DNA of 64,000 nt from Polyangiaceae bacterium (lineage in GTDB: Bacteria > Myxococcota_A > Polyangia > Polyangiales > Polyangiaceae). Positions 44,495 to 53,986 of the stretch are shown here, in pieces. Position numbers and translations under genes: made by a program. Where the stretch lies: NCBI GenBank assembly GCA_020849655.1, contig JADLFU010000009.1, forward strand, positions 1 to 64,000. The letters are read 5' to 3'. Position 1 is the first letter of the stretch. Every line of letters starts with the position of its first letter. The notes beneath the pieces are model-generated. The model was not told the origin of the DNA and ran no database searches. It saw only the letters and a program-made list of their open reading frames with translations.

Positions 44495-45133
44495 TCAGTG
44501 CTTGAAGACGAGGCGGCCCTTCTTCGGGTCGGTCATCGCGATCGTGTGCGCGTCGACGACCTCGATCGTCACCTCGGCCGGGAGCTTGGCCATCGGCTTC
44601 TTGCCCATGTCCTTGCCCTCGGGCGTGAGCACGGCCTTGCCGCCCTCCTCCGCGTCGGTCCTCACCTTGAACATGACCTTGTTCACGATGACCTCCTTGC
44701 CCTTCTCCTGCGCGAAGGACACCCACCACCAGTTGCCCTTGTCGTCCTTCTCGTACCGCGAGCCCTCGCCGGCGGCGGCCGCCTCGACGTCCTTCAGGCA
44801 CGCCTCCTTCTTCTTGTCGTCCTTCTTCGCCTTCTTCTCGCAGTCGTCCGTCGCGAGCTTCTTCGCGTCGGGCGAGTCGGCGAGCGAGAACTTGAAGGTG
44901 GCGCCCGGGATGATCTCCGAGAACTTCTTCTTCGGCGGCGGGGGCGGCGGCTCCTCCTTCTTCGGGGGCGGCGGCGGCTCCTCGTGCTTCTCGGCCGTCG
45001 CCGACGCGGGCGGCGGCGGGGGAGCAGAGACCGCCGGCTTGGGGGCCTCGGGCGCGGGGGTCTCACCGCCGCACGCCGCGACCAACACCGAACACACGAC
45101 CAACGAACCAAACATCAGACCGCGAGAGCTCAT
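44495..45133 (-). CDS. Lipoprotein with Pro/Lys/Glu-rich spacer, unknown function
   Basis: 212 residues from ATG 45133, chosen because AGGAGG lies six bases upstream; an ATG at 45139 would sit directly against it. The signal peptide ends SVLVAACG. A spacer of about 45 residues is made of Pro, Lys and Glu (EEPPPPPKKEEPPPPPPKKK) and resembles TonB-type periplasm-spanning linkers. The last 130 residues form a compact domain with two Cys (DDCEKKAKKDD, EACLKDV) and a C-terminal beta-rich part (VTIEVVDAHTIAMTDPKKGRLVFKH). It is monocistronic, with its own terminator. No family recognised. Confidence 0.78.
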   Translation of the reverse strand: MSSRGLMFGSLVVCSVLVAACGGETPAPEAPKPAVSAPPPPPASATAEKHEEPPPPPKKEEPPPPPPKKKFSEIIPGATFKFSLADSPDAKKLATDDCEKKAKKDDKKKEACLKDVEAAAAGEGSRYEKDDKGNWWWVSFAQEKGKEVIVNKVMFKVRTDAEEGGKAVLTPEGKDMGKKPMAKLPAEVTIEVVDAHTIAMTDPKKGRLVFKH

Positions 45134-45258
45134 CGACATCCTCCTAGGGGTGCACAAAACCAACGCCTTGAAACGGGCGGCCAGGTAGCGCCTCTTCGGC
45201 GCGTTGTCATCACGATTTTTCTTCCTGGCTCGCGGGGCGTCCGCGATAGACCCGGCGC

Positions 45259-47676
45259 ATGAAGGCTTCTCTCAGGTGGCTCCGCGAGCTGCTCCCCGCG
45301 CTCACGCTCTCTGCCGACGAGGTGCGCGCCCAGCTCACGGCGCTCGGGCTCGAGGTCGAGGGGGTCCTCGAGTTCGGCGAGGGGCTCGAGGCCGTGCGGG
45401 TCGCGGAGGTCGTGGCGATCGAGCCGCACCCGTCGCGCGCGCAGCTCTCGCTCGTCACCGTCAGCCTGGGCGCGACCACCCAGCGCGTGGTGTGCGGCGC
45501 GACGAACGTCCCGGCGCCGGGCGGCCTCGTCGTGCTCGCGCCGCTGGGCACGCGGCTGCCAGGCGGCGTGATCGAGCCGCGCGCGATCGGCGGCGTCACG
45601 AGCGAGGGGATGCTGTGCTCGGAGCGGGAGCTCGGCGTGGGGGACGGCGACGACGGCATCCTCGTGCTGCCAACTGGCAGCGCGCGCGCGGGGCAGCCGC
45701 TGCTGGAGGCGGCGCCGTCGGCGCGCGACGTGGTGTTCGAGATCGGCGTGACGCCGAACCGCCCCGACGCGCTCGGGCACGTCGGGTTGGCGCGCGATCT
45801 CGCCGCGTCGCTCGGCCTGCCGTTCTCGCCCCCGGAGGCGGCCGGGTCCGCGGCCGCCGAGTCCTCCGCCGTGCGCGTCACGATCGACGACGCCGAGCGC
45901 TGCCCCCACTACGGCGCCGCGCTCCTCCGCGGCGTGGTCGTCGCGCCGTCGCCGATGGCGGTCCGACACCGCCTCACCTCGCTCGGTGTGCGGCCGATCA
46001 ACAACGTCGTCGACCTGACGAACCTGATGATGCTCGAGGCGGGGCACCCGATGCACGCCTTCGACTTTTCGCGCGTCAGCGGCGGCGAGATCCGCGTGCG
46101 CCGCGCGGCGGCGGGCGAGCGGTTCGTCACGCTCGACGGCAAGGAGCACGCGCTCGATCCCGACGATCTCGTGATCGCGGACGGCGCGCGCGCGGTCGCG
46201 CTCGCCGGCGTGATGGGCGGACAGAACAGCGAGATCCACGCGGCGACGACGACCGTGCTGCTCGAGTGCGCGTACTTCGAGCCGCGGGGCGTGCGGCGCG
46301 CGGCGCGGCGGCACGGGCTGCACACCGACTCGAGCCACAGGTTCGAGCGCGGCGTGGATCCGACCGGCGTGCGCCGGGTGCTCGCGCGGGCCGAGCGCGA
46401 GCTCGTCGCGATGGCGGGCGGGGAGCTCGTCGGCGAGCGACACGCGGAGCCGGCGCCGTTCGTCCCTCGCCGCGTCACGCTGCGGAGCGCGCGGCTCGAC
46501 GCGCTGCTCGGGGTCGCGGTCCCGTTCGACGAGGCCCGCGCGCTGCTCGCGCGGCTCGGGTGCCGCGAGCTCGAGGGCGACGCGGCCCAGGCCACCTTCG
46601 AGGCGCCCGGCCACCGCCCGGATCTCGTCCGCGAGGCGGACCTCATCGAGGAGGTGGCGCGCCTGCGCGGGCTCGACGCCATCCCCGTGCGCCTGCCGTC
46701 GATCGTGCCTCGCACGCGAGAGGGCTCGCCGACGGTCGACCGGCTGCGCGGTGTCGCGGTCGAGCTGGGGCTGTCGGAGGCGATCACGTTCGCGTTCCTC
46801 TCGCCGGACGATCTCTCCCGCGCGCGCGCCGACGCGAGCTCCGTCTCGCTCCAGAACCCGATGTCCGACGCGCAGGGCGTGCTGCGGACGAGCCTGTTGC
46901 CCGGCCTCCTGTCCGCCGCGAGCCGGGCCGCGCGCCACGGCGCCGACTCCGCGCGGCTGTTCACGATCGGCGCGACGTTCCACGCGCCTCCGCCGGGCGC
47001 GACGCTCCCGACGGAGCGTCGAGGGCTCGCCGCGCTCCTCGTGGGCCACCAGGCGGAGCGCCTCGCGCCGCCTCGCCCGTTCGACGTGTACGACGCGAAG
47101 GGCGCCGCGTGCGAGCTCGTCGCCCGCGCGACCGGCCGCGCGCCAGAGGTGAGGCCGATCGACGCTGCGCGGCGCCCCGCGCACCACCACCCGCGCGGGT
47201 CGGCCGACCTCTCGATCGACGGGCGCGTCGTCGGCTCGTTCGCGATCCTGCACCCCGACGTCACCGCGGCCTTCGAGATCGCGCCTGGCGCCGTCGTCGT
47301 CGAGCTCTCGATCGACGCGCTCGACGCCGTCGGGATCGCGGTGCCCCGCGCGGCGGGCATCCCGCGGGTGCCCGCGGCGCTCCGCGACATCGCGCTCGTC
47401 GTGCACGACGACGTGCCGCAGTCGGCGGTGGCGAGCGCGATCGCGCGCGCGGCGGGCGAGCTGTGCGAGGACGTCGTGGTGTTCGACCTGTACCGCGACG
47501 ACGCGAAGCTCGGCGCCGACCACCGCTCCCTCGCGTTCCACGTCGTCTACCGCGATCCTCGCGCGCACGAGGCCGACGGCGCCGCCCGCACGCTCACCGA
47601 CGCGGAGGTCGACCTGCGCCACGCGGCCGTCGTCGCCGCGGTGCGGGCCGAGCTCGGCGCGTCGCTGCGCGGCTGA
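45259..47676 (+). CDS. pheT: Phenylalanyl-tRNA synthetase beta subunit
   Basis: 805 residues, normal length. The B1 and tRNA-binding domain starts MKASLRWLRELLP and includes VVAIEPHPSRAQLSLVTVSLG and VVCGATNVPAPGG. The B3/B4 editing region has TPNRPDALGHVGLARDLAA. The B5 and B6/B7 core is RRHGLHTDSSHRFERGVDP, HRPDLVREADLIEEVARLRG and SLQNPMSDAQGVLRTSLLPGLL. A C-terminal anticodon-binding FDX domain has PRVPAALRDIALVVHDDV and YRDPRAHEADGAARTLTDAEV. It works as an (alpha-beta)2 tetramer with PheS. pheS, normally just upstream, is replaced here by an unrelated divergent lipoprotein gene, so PheS must be encoded elsewhere. Confidence 0.96.
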   Translation: MKASLRWLRELLPALTLSADEVRAQLTALGLEVEGVLEFGEGLEAVRVAEVVAIEPHPSRAQLSLVTVSLGATTQRVVCGATNVPAPGGLVVLAPLGTRLPGGVIEPRAIGGVTSEGMLCSERELGVGDGDDGILVLPTGSARAGQPLLEAAPSARDVVFEIGVTPNRPDALGHVGLARDLAASLGLPFSPPEAAGSAAAESSAVRVTIDDAERCPHYGAALLRGVVVAPSPMAVRHRLTSLGVRPINNVVDLTNLMMLEAGHPMHAFDFSRVSGGEIRVRRAAAGERFVTLDGKEHALDPDDLVIADGARAVALAGVMGGQNSEIHAATTTVLLECAYFEPRGVRRAARRHGLHTDSSHRFERGVDPTGVRRVLARAERELVAMAGGELVGERHAEPAPFVPRRVTLRSARLDALLGVAVPFDEARALLARLGCRELEGDAAQATFEAPGHRPDLVREADLIEEVARLRGLDAIPVRLPSIVPRTREGSPTVDRLRGVAVELGLSEAITFAFLSPDDLSRARADASSVSLQNPMSDAQGVLRTSLLPGLLSAASRAARHGADSARLFTIGATFHAPPPGATLPTERRGLAALLVGHQAERLAPPRPFDVYDAKGAACELVARATGRAPEVRPIDAARRPAHHHPRGSADLSIDGRVVGSFAILHPDVTAAFEIAPGAVVVELSIDALDAVGIAVPRAAGIPRVPAALRDIALVVHDDVPQSAVASAIARAAGELCEDVVVFDLYRDDAKLGADHRSLAFHVVYRDPRAHEADGAARTLTDAEVDLRHAAVVAAVRAELGASLRG

Positions 47677-47720
47677 GCGGCTTCCCTTGTCGTCCGGGGC
47701 GCTCTACCCTCGCGCCCCTC

Positions 47721-48899
47721 ATGATGCAGGCGACCCAGGACCCGAACGCGTCGGCGCAGCAATTCGCGTGCGACGCGTGCGGCGGCACGCTGCTGTACGA
47801 CCCCGGCTCGAAGAGCCTGAAGTGCAAGCACTGCAAGGCGGTCGCGCCGCCCGCGAGGCTCGTCCCCACGACGCCCGGGCCGCGCGAGATCCCGCTGCGC
47901 GCCGGGCTCGCGATGCAGGCGCCGACGGGCCTCGGCGTGCAGCTGCAGGCCGTGCAGTGCAACTCCTGCGGCGCGACCGTCAACATGGGGCCCGAGGAGC
48001 GCGCCGGCGCGTGCTCGTTCTGCGCGTCGCCGATGGTCGTCACCGTCGCGGCGGGCGCCAACCTCATCTCGCCCGAGTCGCTGGTGCCTTTTCAGATCAC
48101 GAAGGACCACGCGACGAGCGGGTTCAACGTGTGGCTGAAGGGCCTCTGGTTTCGACCGAGCGATCTCGCGAAGCTCGCGAAGCTCGACAAGGTCCAGGGG
48201 GTGTACGTGCCGTACTGGACGTTCGACGCCGACGTCCGCAGCGACTGGACGGCCGAGCGCGGGTGGAACTACCAGGAGACGGAGTGGTACACCGACTCGC
48301 AGGGCAACCAGCAGTCGCGCACCGTCACGAAGACCCGCTGGGAGCACGCGTCGGGCTGGCGCCAGGATCACTACGACGACGTGCTTGTCTGCGCGTCGAA
48401 GGGCGTGCCCGCGGAGCTCGTCGACAAGCTGACGAGCTTCCAGACGACGCACCTCGTCGCGTACAGCCCCGGCTACCTCGCCGGCTGGAAGGCCGAGGCG
48501 TACGTCGTGCAGCTTCCGGACGCGTGGAGCCAGGGCCAGAAGAAGATCTTCACCGAGCAGGAGAAGAAGTGCGGGAGCGACGTCGGCGGCGACACGCACC
48601 GCGCGCTCGTCGTGCAGAACCACACGGGCAACGAGACGTTCAAGCACGTGCTCTTGCCCATCTACGTCGCGGCCTACCGCTACGGTGACAAGCCTTACCA
48701 GGTGCTGATCAACGGGCAGACCGGCGAGGTCGTCGGCAAGGCGCCGTGGTCGGTCCTCAAGATCGCGCTCGCGGTGCTGGCGGCGCTCGCGTTCTGCGCC
48801 GCGATGGCCGCGCTGGTGATGTACTTCCAGCACGAGCCCGCGCCCAAGTCCGCCCCGACGAAGGCCGCCCCCGCCGCGACGACTCCCAAGCGAAAGTAA
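47721..48899 (+). CDS. Zinc-ribbon membrane protein, unknown function
   Basis: 392 residues from ATG 47721. Two zinc ribbons lie at the N-terminus: CDACGG...CKHC (about 16-38) and CNSCGA...CSFC (about 77-100). The middle 250 residues (SPESLVPFQITKDHATSGFNVWLKGLWFRPSDL, YVPYWTFDADVRSDWTAERG) form a conserved domain I have seen in bacterial proteins annotated as zinc-finger/TFIIB-like membrane proteins. One membrane helix lies at about 342-368, with a short Lys/Pro tail. The bulk of the protein is probably cytoplasmic. It follows pheT by 44 bases and might share its transcript. Its TAA abuts the convergent cofC. Confidence 0.78.
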   Translation: MMQATQDPNASAQQFACDACGGTLLYDPGSKSLKCKHCKAVAPPARLVPTTPGPREIPLRAGLAMQAPTGLGVQLQAVQCNSCGATVNMGPEERAGACSFCASPMVVTVAAGANLISPESLVPFQITKDHATSGFNVWLKGLWFRPSDLAKLAKLDKVQGVYVPYWTFDADVRSDWTAERGWNYQETEWYTDSQGNQQSRTVTKTRWEHASGWRQDHYDDVLVCASKGVPAELVDKLTSFQTTHLVAYSPGYLAGWKAEAYVVQLPDAWSQGQKKIFTEQEKKCGSDVGGDTHRALVVQNHTGNETFKHVLLPIYVAAYRYGDKPYQVLINGQTGEVVGKAPWSVLKIALAVLAALAFCAAMAALVMYFQHEPAPKSAPTKAAPAATTPKRK

Positions 48900-49490
48900 G
48901 CAGCCGGGCCGCGGAGAGAGCCGCGCGAGCGCCTCGGGGCCGTCGAGATCACGGCACAGCCCCGGGCGCTCGAGCACCGTCACCCGCAGGCCGCGCGCGC
49001 GCGCCCAGGCGAGGTAGCGCGGGTACGAGGCGCCGGTCCCGAACTCGACGGGCAGCGACAGCCCGGCGCGCCCCGCGAGGGCGCTCGTCCCGCTCCGCTC
49101 CGGATCGGGCGCGAGGACGAGCTCCGCCGCGTCGAGCGCCCCGACGAGCGCGCGCACGTCGTCGCCGCCGAGCTCCGGGAGATCGGCCATCATCACGAGC
49201 ACCGGCAGCGTCGGCTCGGCGCGCGCCAGGCCCACCTCGACCGCGCGGCTCAGCGACCCTCCCACGTCGCGCGCCACCTCGGCTCCGAGCGCGCGCGCGA
49301 GCCCCGCGGTGTCGTCGCCGTCGGTGACCACCACGCGCGAGAGCCCCGGCGCCGCCTCGGCCAGCGTCGCGAGCACGTGCGTGAGGAGCCTGGCGGCGAG
49401 CGTCGCGCGCGCGTGGTCGGGGAGCGCGTCGCCGAGCCGCGACTTCGCGGCCGACAGCCGCTTGGCGGGGACGATGACCGTGCCCTTCAC
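48900..49490 (-). CDS. cofC: 2-phospho-L-lactate (or PEP) guanylyltransferase, coenzyme F420 pathway; no stop at the expected end
   Basis: About 197 residues from GTG 49490. It is an MobA/CofC-like nucleotidyltransferase: VIVPAKRLSAAKSRLGDALP is the CofC substrate-binding opening, VVVTDGDDTAGLARALGAEV and LVMMADLPELGGDDVRAL (metal site) follow, with SGTSALAGRAGLSLPVEFGTGASYPRYLAWARARG near 135-170. It makes the GDP-activated three-carbon acid donor for CofD. The family ends about where LDGPEALARLSPRPGC lies. The frame continues through TTA at 48899-48897, antisense to the zinc-ribbon gene, to 47547. The listed end is the likely functional end. Start overlaps the cofD stop (GTGA). Confidence 0.85.
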
Positions 49491-50392
49491 CGCCGCACCC
49501 GCGCGCCGAGGTCGAGCACCTCACGCGCGAGGCGCAGGCGGTCCTCGGGCGCGCGCATCACAGCGTCGGTCGCGAGCGAGGGCACCCCGCGGATCTCGTC
49601 GCCCCGCTCGACCACGAAGGCCGACACGAGGCCGTCGTACCGATCGAGGATCGCCTGCGCCGACGGGGCGACGCCCGACAGGCGCGGGATCATCTCCGCC
49701 AGCGGGCCCTTCACGGCGGCGCCGCCGACGATGGGGCTCACCGCGACGACCGGGCGCCGCGAGAGCGCGTCGCGCACCCCGGGCAGCGCGAGGATCGGCT
49801 CGATCGAGACGTAGGGGTTCGACGGGCCGATGACGACGAGGTCCGCCGCGTCGATCGCCTGCCGCGCGGCGGGCAGCGCGGCGACGCCGCTCGGCAGCAC
49901 GACGCCGCGCACCTCGGGGGCGCGGCGGAGCACGAGCCACTCCTGGAACGGCAGGAGCCCGTGCTCGGTCGTGTCGACCAGCGTCGGCGCGGGCTCGTTG
50001 GACATCGGCAGGACGCGCGCCGTCACGCCGAGCGCGGCGGAGAGGCGGGCGGTGACGGCGTCGAGCGGCTCGCCCCGCGCGAGCGCGGCCGTGCGCGTGA
50101 GGTGCGTCGCGAGATCGCGATCGCCGAGCGAGAACCACGCGGGCTCGCCGAACGCGCGCATCGCCTCGTGAGCGGTGAAGGTGTCGCCCCGGAGCCCCCA
50201 CCCGCGCGCCGCGTCGCCGACGCCCGCGAGCGTGTACATGACCGTGTCGAGGTCGGGGCAGATCGCGAGGCCCCAGTGCCGGCAGTCGTCGCCGGTGTTG
50301 ACGATCACGGTGAGCTTGCCGTCGAGCGCGCGGCAGAGCCCCTCGACGAGCCGCGCGCCGCCGACGCCCCCGGAGAGCGCGACGACGTTCAC
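49487..50392 (-). CDS. cofD: 2-phospho-L-lactate transferase (coenzyme F420-0 or dehydro-F420-0 synthase)
   Basis: 301 residues from GTG 50392. The enzyme transfers the phospho-three-carbon acid to the deazaflavin Fo. Family blocks are [17 protein letters not shown] (residues 3-19), [102 protein letters not shown] and [20 protein letters not shown]. The fold and length are as in CofD/FbiA. Both ends overlap neighbours by four bases (cofE and cofC). The Fo synthase genes fbiC or cofG/cofH are not in the window. Confidence 0.94.
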   Translation of the reverse strand: MNVVALSGGVGGARLVEGLCRALDGKLTVIVNTGDDCRHWGLAICPDLDTVMYTLAGVGDAARGWGLRGDTFTAHEAMRAFGEPAWFSLGDRDLATHLTRTAALARGEPLDAVTARLSAALGVTARVLPMSNEPAPTLVDTTEHGLLPFQEWLVLRRAPEVRGVVLPSGVAALPAARQAIDAADLVVIGPSNPYVSIEPILALPGVRDALSRRPVVAVSPIVGGAAVKGPLAEMIPRLSGVAPSAQAILDRYDGLVSAFVVERGDEIRGVPSLATDAVMRAPEDRLRLAREVLDLGARVRR

Positions 50393-51165
50393 GCGTAGAG
50401 ATCTCCGTCGGCCGGGCGGCAGAGCGCTCGCGCCGACGCGCCGTCGACCGGAGAGAAATCGACCCCGCGCACCACGACGACCGGCTGCCGCTCCGCCGCC
50501 TGGCCGGCGACCAGATCGGAGAGCGCGGCGAGCTGATCGGCGCGCGCGGCGATCGTGTGCTCGAGCACGCGCCCGAAGAGGTCCCGCTCGCCGCGCTGAT
50601 CCACGAGCGGGGAGAGGCCCGCGACGCCGATGGCGACGCCCACCGTCCCCACGCGAAAGGGCCGACCGAACGAGTCCGTGATGATCACCGCGAGCGCGCC
50701 GTCGGCGCGGAGCGCGCGGCGCAGGCGCTCGGCCGACGCGTCGGGATCCCGCGGCAGCGCGAGCGCCCAGGGGCCCGATCCGGCCGGCGCGGTCGGGGGG
50801 GCGGCGTTGCTGAGATCGACGCCCGCGTTCGCCGTCACGAACCCCAGCCGATGCCGCACCACGAGCGCGCCCGCGCGCTTGCGCGACACGCTGACGGACT
50901 CCGACAGCACGAGCTCGACGAGGCGCGCGTCTGCTCGGACCTCGCGCGCGAGCTCCTCGGCGGCGACCGACGGCGTGACGAGGGACAGATCGACGAACCT
51001 GCCCTCGGCCCGCGACACGATCTTCGACGTCACCATCACGACGTCGCCGGCGCACAGCTCGAGCGACGACGCGGCGAGGCGGTCGAGCACGAGCGCAGCG
51101 AGATCGTCGCCGGCGCCCACGAGGGGCAGCCCGGGCACCGCGAAGGCGAGGAGGCGGGAGATCAT
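50389..51165 (-). CDS. cofE: Coenzyme F420-0:L-glutamate ligase
   Basis: 258 residues. It adds gamma-linked glutamates to F420-0 with GTP. Visible blocks are [132 protein letters not shown]. It is the stand-alone CofE length, without the FMN-reductase-like domain found in actinobacterial FbiB. It is first in the cofE-cofD-cofC operon; the divergent reductase gene starts 56 bases away, so the two may share a control region. Confidence 0.94.
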   Translation of the reverse strand: MISRLLAFAVPGLPLVGAGDDLAALVLDRLAASSLELCAGDVVMVTSKIVSRAEGRFVDLSLVTPSVAAEELAREVRADARLVELVLSESVSVSRKRAGALVVRHRLGFVTANAGVDLSNAAPPTAPAGSGPWALALPRDPDASAERLRRALRADGALAVIITDSFGRPFRVGTVGVAIGVAGLSPLVDQRGERDLFGRVLEHTIAARADQLAALSDLVAGQAAERQPVVVVRGVDFSPVDGASARALCRPADGDLYA

Positions 51166-51220
51166 CCGAGCGACCCGAAGCCGCTTCCCTTATCGCGACC
51201 GTGCACTACCGTCACCGCGC

Positions 51221-51874
51221 ATGAACATCGCCATCGTCGGGGGCACCGGCCGTGAGGGCAAAGGCATCGCGATCCGCTGGGCGCGCGCGGGGCACGACGT
51301 GGTCATCGGCTCGCGAGACGGCGAGCGCGCGTCGGCCGCGGCGCTCGTGCTCGGCGAGACCGCGGGCCGCGCGATCGCCGGCGCGGCGAACGAGGCGGCG
51401 GTCGCTCGCGCGGAGGTGGTGCTGCTCGCCGTCCCGTACGCCGCGCACGCGGAGACGCTCCGCGGGCTCGCGGGGGCGCTCTCGGGCAGGGTGCTGATCG
51501 ACATCACCGTGCCGCTCGTGCCGCCGAAGGTGAGGGTGGTGCAGCTGCCGGCCGGGCGGTCGGCCGCAGAGGAGGCGCAGGCGATCGTCGGCCCCTCGGT
51601 GAGGGTCGTCGCCGGCCTGCACCACGTGGGCGCGGCCGAGCTCGCCGATCCGGCGCACCAGTTCGACTCGGACGTGCTCGTCTGCGGCGACGACGCGGAC
51701 GCGAAGGCGCTCGCCATCCGCCTCATCGCCGATCTCGGCCTGCGCGCGCTCGACGCCGGCCCCCTGGCGAACGCGGTCGCGCTCGAGTCCCTGACGCCGG
51801 TGCTGCTCCACCTGAACAAGACCTACACGGCCGCGGGCGCGGGGCTGCGGATCACCGGCCTGCCGACCGGGTGA
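51221..51874 (+). CDS. npdG: F420:NADPH oxidoreductase (NADPH-dependent F420 reductase family)
   Basis: 217 residues from ATG 51221. The N-terminal Rossmann fold is [37 protein letters not shown], with the Ser-Arg pair that selects [50 protein letters not shown] and the C-terminal [24 protein letters not shown] are typical of Fno/NpdG. It would exchange hydride between NADPH and F420, supplying reduced F420. Its position divergent from cofE-cofD-cofC strongly supports F420 specificity rather than another NADP-binding role. Confidence 0.9.
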   Translation: MNIAIVGGTGREGKGIAIRWARAGHDVVIGSRDGERASAAALVLGETAGRAIAGAANEAAVARAEVVLLAVPYAAHAETLRGLAGALSGRVLIDITVPLVPPKVRVVQLPAGRSAAEEAQAIVGPSVRVVAGLHHVGAAELADPAHQFDSDVLVCGDDADAKALAIRLIADLGLRALDAGPLANAVALESLTPVLLHLNKTYTAAGAGLRITGLPTG

Positions 51875-51946
51875 GCCGAGGCACGAAAATGTTTCCGCAG
51901 TGTTTCGGGTTGCCTCTGAGACGCGGAGCACCCAAAGTAGAGGCCG

Positions 51947-52393
51947 ATGATCGCGACGCGGCTCCTCGCCCTCCTCGGCGCCCTCGGTCTGTCGTCCGTC
52001 GGCTGCGCCTCCCAGCTCGACGGCACGCAAGGTTTCTCACGCGACGACGCCCAGCGGCGGGCGATCGCGGAAGAGTGCGCGCGCACCACCGCCCGCTCCA
52101 AGACGGCGGCGAACGACGCGCGACGCTGCGTCGACGAGCGCCTCTCGCAGCGCGCGCGCCCACCGGAGGTCGACACGCCCGAGCGAGCGCGAGCGCGCCG
52201 CGAGGCCGGCTGCCAGCTGGAGGCGAAGCCCCACCTCGTGCACGCGTGCCTGCAGAGCGCTGTGGCGGCGGACGAGCCCTCGCCGCGCGTCCCGCCCGAG
52301 GTGCGCTTCCGGCGCGATCTCGACAACTGTCGGACGATGGGCAAGCTCACGTTCGTTCAGGCGTGCGAGGCGCGCGTCCGCGCGGGGGGGTGA
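51947..52393 (+). CDS. Small Cys-containing lipoprotein, unknown function
   Basis: 148 residues from ATG 51947. The signal peptide ends GLSSVGCAS (Cys 20). The mature part is Arg/Ala-rich and helical, with Cys residues spaced along it (EECARTT, RRCVDER, AGCQLEA, HACLQS, DNCRTM, QACEAR), a pattern that suggests several disulfides. No known domain. It stands alone, downstream of the F420 reductase by 72 bases. Confidence 0.7.
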   Translation: MIATRLLALLGALGLSSVGCASQLDGTQGFSRDDAQRRAIAEECARTTARSKTAANDARRCVDERLSQRARPPEVDTPERARARREAGCQLEAKPHLVHACLQSAVAADEPSPRVPPEVRFRRDLDNCRTMGKLTFVQACEARVRAGG

Positions 52394-52407
52394 CCCCGGC
52401 TGCGCGC

Positions 52408-52443
52408 CGGCGCATCGTGAGCGCCGACTGCGGCGCATCGTGA
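52408..52443. repeat. Short direct repeat downstream of a lipoprotein gene
   Basis: The 12-mer GGCGCATCGTGA occurs twice with a 23-base period. The stretch 52394-52552 has no gene; nothing else was seen in it. Confidence 0.4.
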
Positions 52444-52552
52444 CCACCGAGTCCGGTCGGGTGACGCCTCGGAGCGACGAGGGGCGCTCGCGACGGCAGC
52501 CAGGGCTGGGCGAGGCGAGGGGAACAAGAACGGCTAGCCTCTGTTCAGGCGC

Positions 52553-52740
52553 ATGATGAGCCACCCGAAGCTCGCCGCACCTCCGATCGTCGAGGTCGTC
52601 TGCGGCGTCTTCTTCGCCCCGATCCCGGAGCTCGACCCGGTGATCCTCGGGAAGTTCTGGCACGATCTGCGCGGCGACTACCCGCTCCACGCGATCCAGC
52701 CACCGGTCATGGACGGCTTCATGCTCGGCGCGGTCGGGGC
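52553..52740 (+). pseudogene. N-terminal fragment of a TIGR04255-type gene
   Basis: From ATG 52553 the frame gives about 63 residues (MSHPKLAAPPIVEVVCGVFFAPIPELDPVILGKFWHDLRGDYPLHAIQPP...) that match the opening of the TIGR04255 family (PPIvEVv-G-f, then L-G-FW--LR-dyP). Members are usually 230-280 residues and found in accessory regions. After GFMLGAVGAW the similarity ends and the frame becomes Arg/Ser-rich to 52876. The rest of the gene is missing, so it is a truncated copy. Confidence 0.55.
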
Positions 52741-53402
52741 ATGGAATCCGGCGCGACCTCACGGTCCCGTCGCACCGGGGGCCCGAAGATCGCCGCTCCG
52801 GCGTCCGAGGAGCAGTGCGAGCGCTTGCTCGACACCGTCGAGAGCGCGGACCCGAGGGACCTCTTGGCGCAGCTAGCGCCACTCCTCGGAGCCTCCGCAC
52901 GTTGCTGGTCTCCGCCGCGCCGGGACCGCCTTCGGCGAGCGATCGCGGCGGGGGGCATAGGCGCGGTCGAGCCGGTGCTGGCCGCCGTGGCCTCTACCCC
53001 GCGCCCTGAGGTCGTTGATGAGGCTGTCGCTGCGCTCACGCTCGCGGCTCGTCTGGACGGGCGCGTCCTGGCGACACTGGCCCAGCGGCTGGTTGAAGCT
53101 CCCGGGGCGCGACGCTCCGGATCGCTCAACCCATCACCAGCGCACCTCCAGTCAGGGCCGCTCTCGTGCGTGTCTTGGCGACGGGGCGCGACATCCAGTC
53201 GCTCGATGACCCCAGAGCGGCGCTCTCGTACGCGCTCGCCGACGTCTCACCGGAGGTCCGCGACGCCGCGGTGCAGGCGCTCGCCTCGTCGCCGGATCGC
53301 GCCGTGGCCAGAAGCCTCCTGGTGGCGCGGCGAGCGGTGGAGGATGTGCCGTTCCTGAAGGACGCCATCGACGAAGCGCTCGAGGACCTCGGCGAGCCCT
53401 GA
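52741..53402 (+). pseudogene. HEAT-repeat protein gene broken by a frameshift
   Basis: In one frame (from ATG 52741) helical sequence reads SEEQCERLLDTVESADPRDLLAQLAPLLG and AIAAGGIGAVEPVLAAVASTPRPEVVDEAVAALTLAARLDGRVLATLAQRLVEAPG. At about 53105-53150 the sense continues in another frame as PPVRAALVRVLATGRDIQSLDDPRAALSYALADVSPEVRDAAVQALASSPDRAVARSLL to a TGA at 53400. The two halves together form regular HEAT units, so one coding sequence has been split. The 5' end abuts the TIGR04255 fragment. If the frameshift is a sequencing error, this is an intact gene of roughly 210 residues. Confidence 0.55.
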
Positions 53403-53406
53403 CCTC

Positions 53407-53926
53407 GTGCCGTATCTCCTGCGCCGGGTGACCTTCGCAACTGGCAGGGTGGCGGCCGCCAGCCGAGGAGGTGGCGCTCCAGCGCTCCAGGACTTCGCGC
53501 TCAGCGGCGCCGACCTCGACGGCCTCTCCGTGTTCCACGCGGCCGGCGATCCGGAACGCAACCTGATCGTGGCCGCCATCGCGTGCGTTCGGAAGAACAC
53601 GGACAAGGTCGACCTGCTCGAGATCCCGGAGGCCGATGTCGAGGCGCTCGGGACGGTCACCGTCACGATGGGCACGACGCCGGTGGCTCGTGCCAACGTG
53701 CTGCACCGCTCGCTCGCCTGGCCCCAGCTGCTCCTCGAGCCAGCTGGCAACCAACCTCCTGGATCGAGGGCAGGCCGCGCGGCGCCACAACAAGGCGGCC
53801 GTCGCCGCGGCTGTCCTGGCGCTTGAAGACGTCGACGCCGGACCACCGCGAGTGGCTTTGGTCGACGCGGGAGTAGTCCCCGCACCGTGTAGGACACCAG
53901 CGGACGAGGCTTTGCCCGTCGCCGGC
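53407..53926 (+). pseudogene. Degraded gene of unknown function, probable frameshift
   Basis: From GTG 53407 the frame reads PYLLRRVTFATGRVAAASRGGGAPALQDFALSGADLDGLSVFHAAGDPERNLIVAAIACVRKNTDKVDLLEIPEADVEALG and so on to about 53745. Natural-looking sequence then resumes in another frame (LLDRGQAARRHNKAAVAAAVLALEDVDAGPPRVALVDAGV). The first frame stops at 53826. It follows the HEAT fragment by 4 bases, so the two probably formed one operon. I do not recognise the family. From 53927 to 54077 only a short direct repeat is visible. Confidence 0.45.
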
Positions 53927-53986
53927 GGTGTCGTCATGGAGTCTGGGAGAGGTTGGGAGAGCGGTAGCGTGGTGGCTCCGGAAAAA

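Noticed and set aside
47547-48899. Long C-terminal extension of cofC
   Set aside because: It is antisense to the zinc-ribbon gene, whose CxxC pairs and membrane helix are clear.
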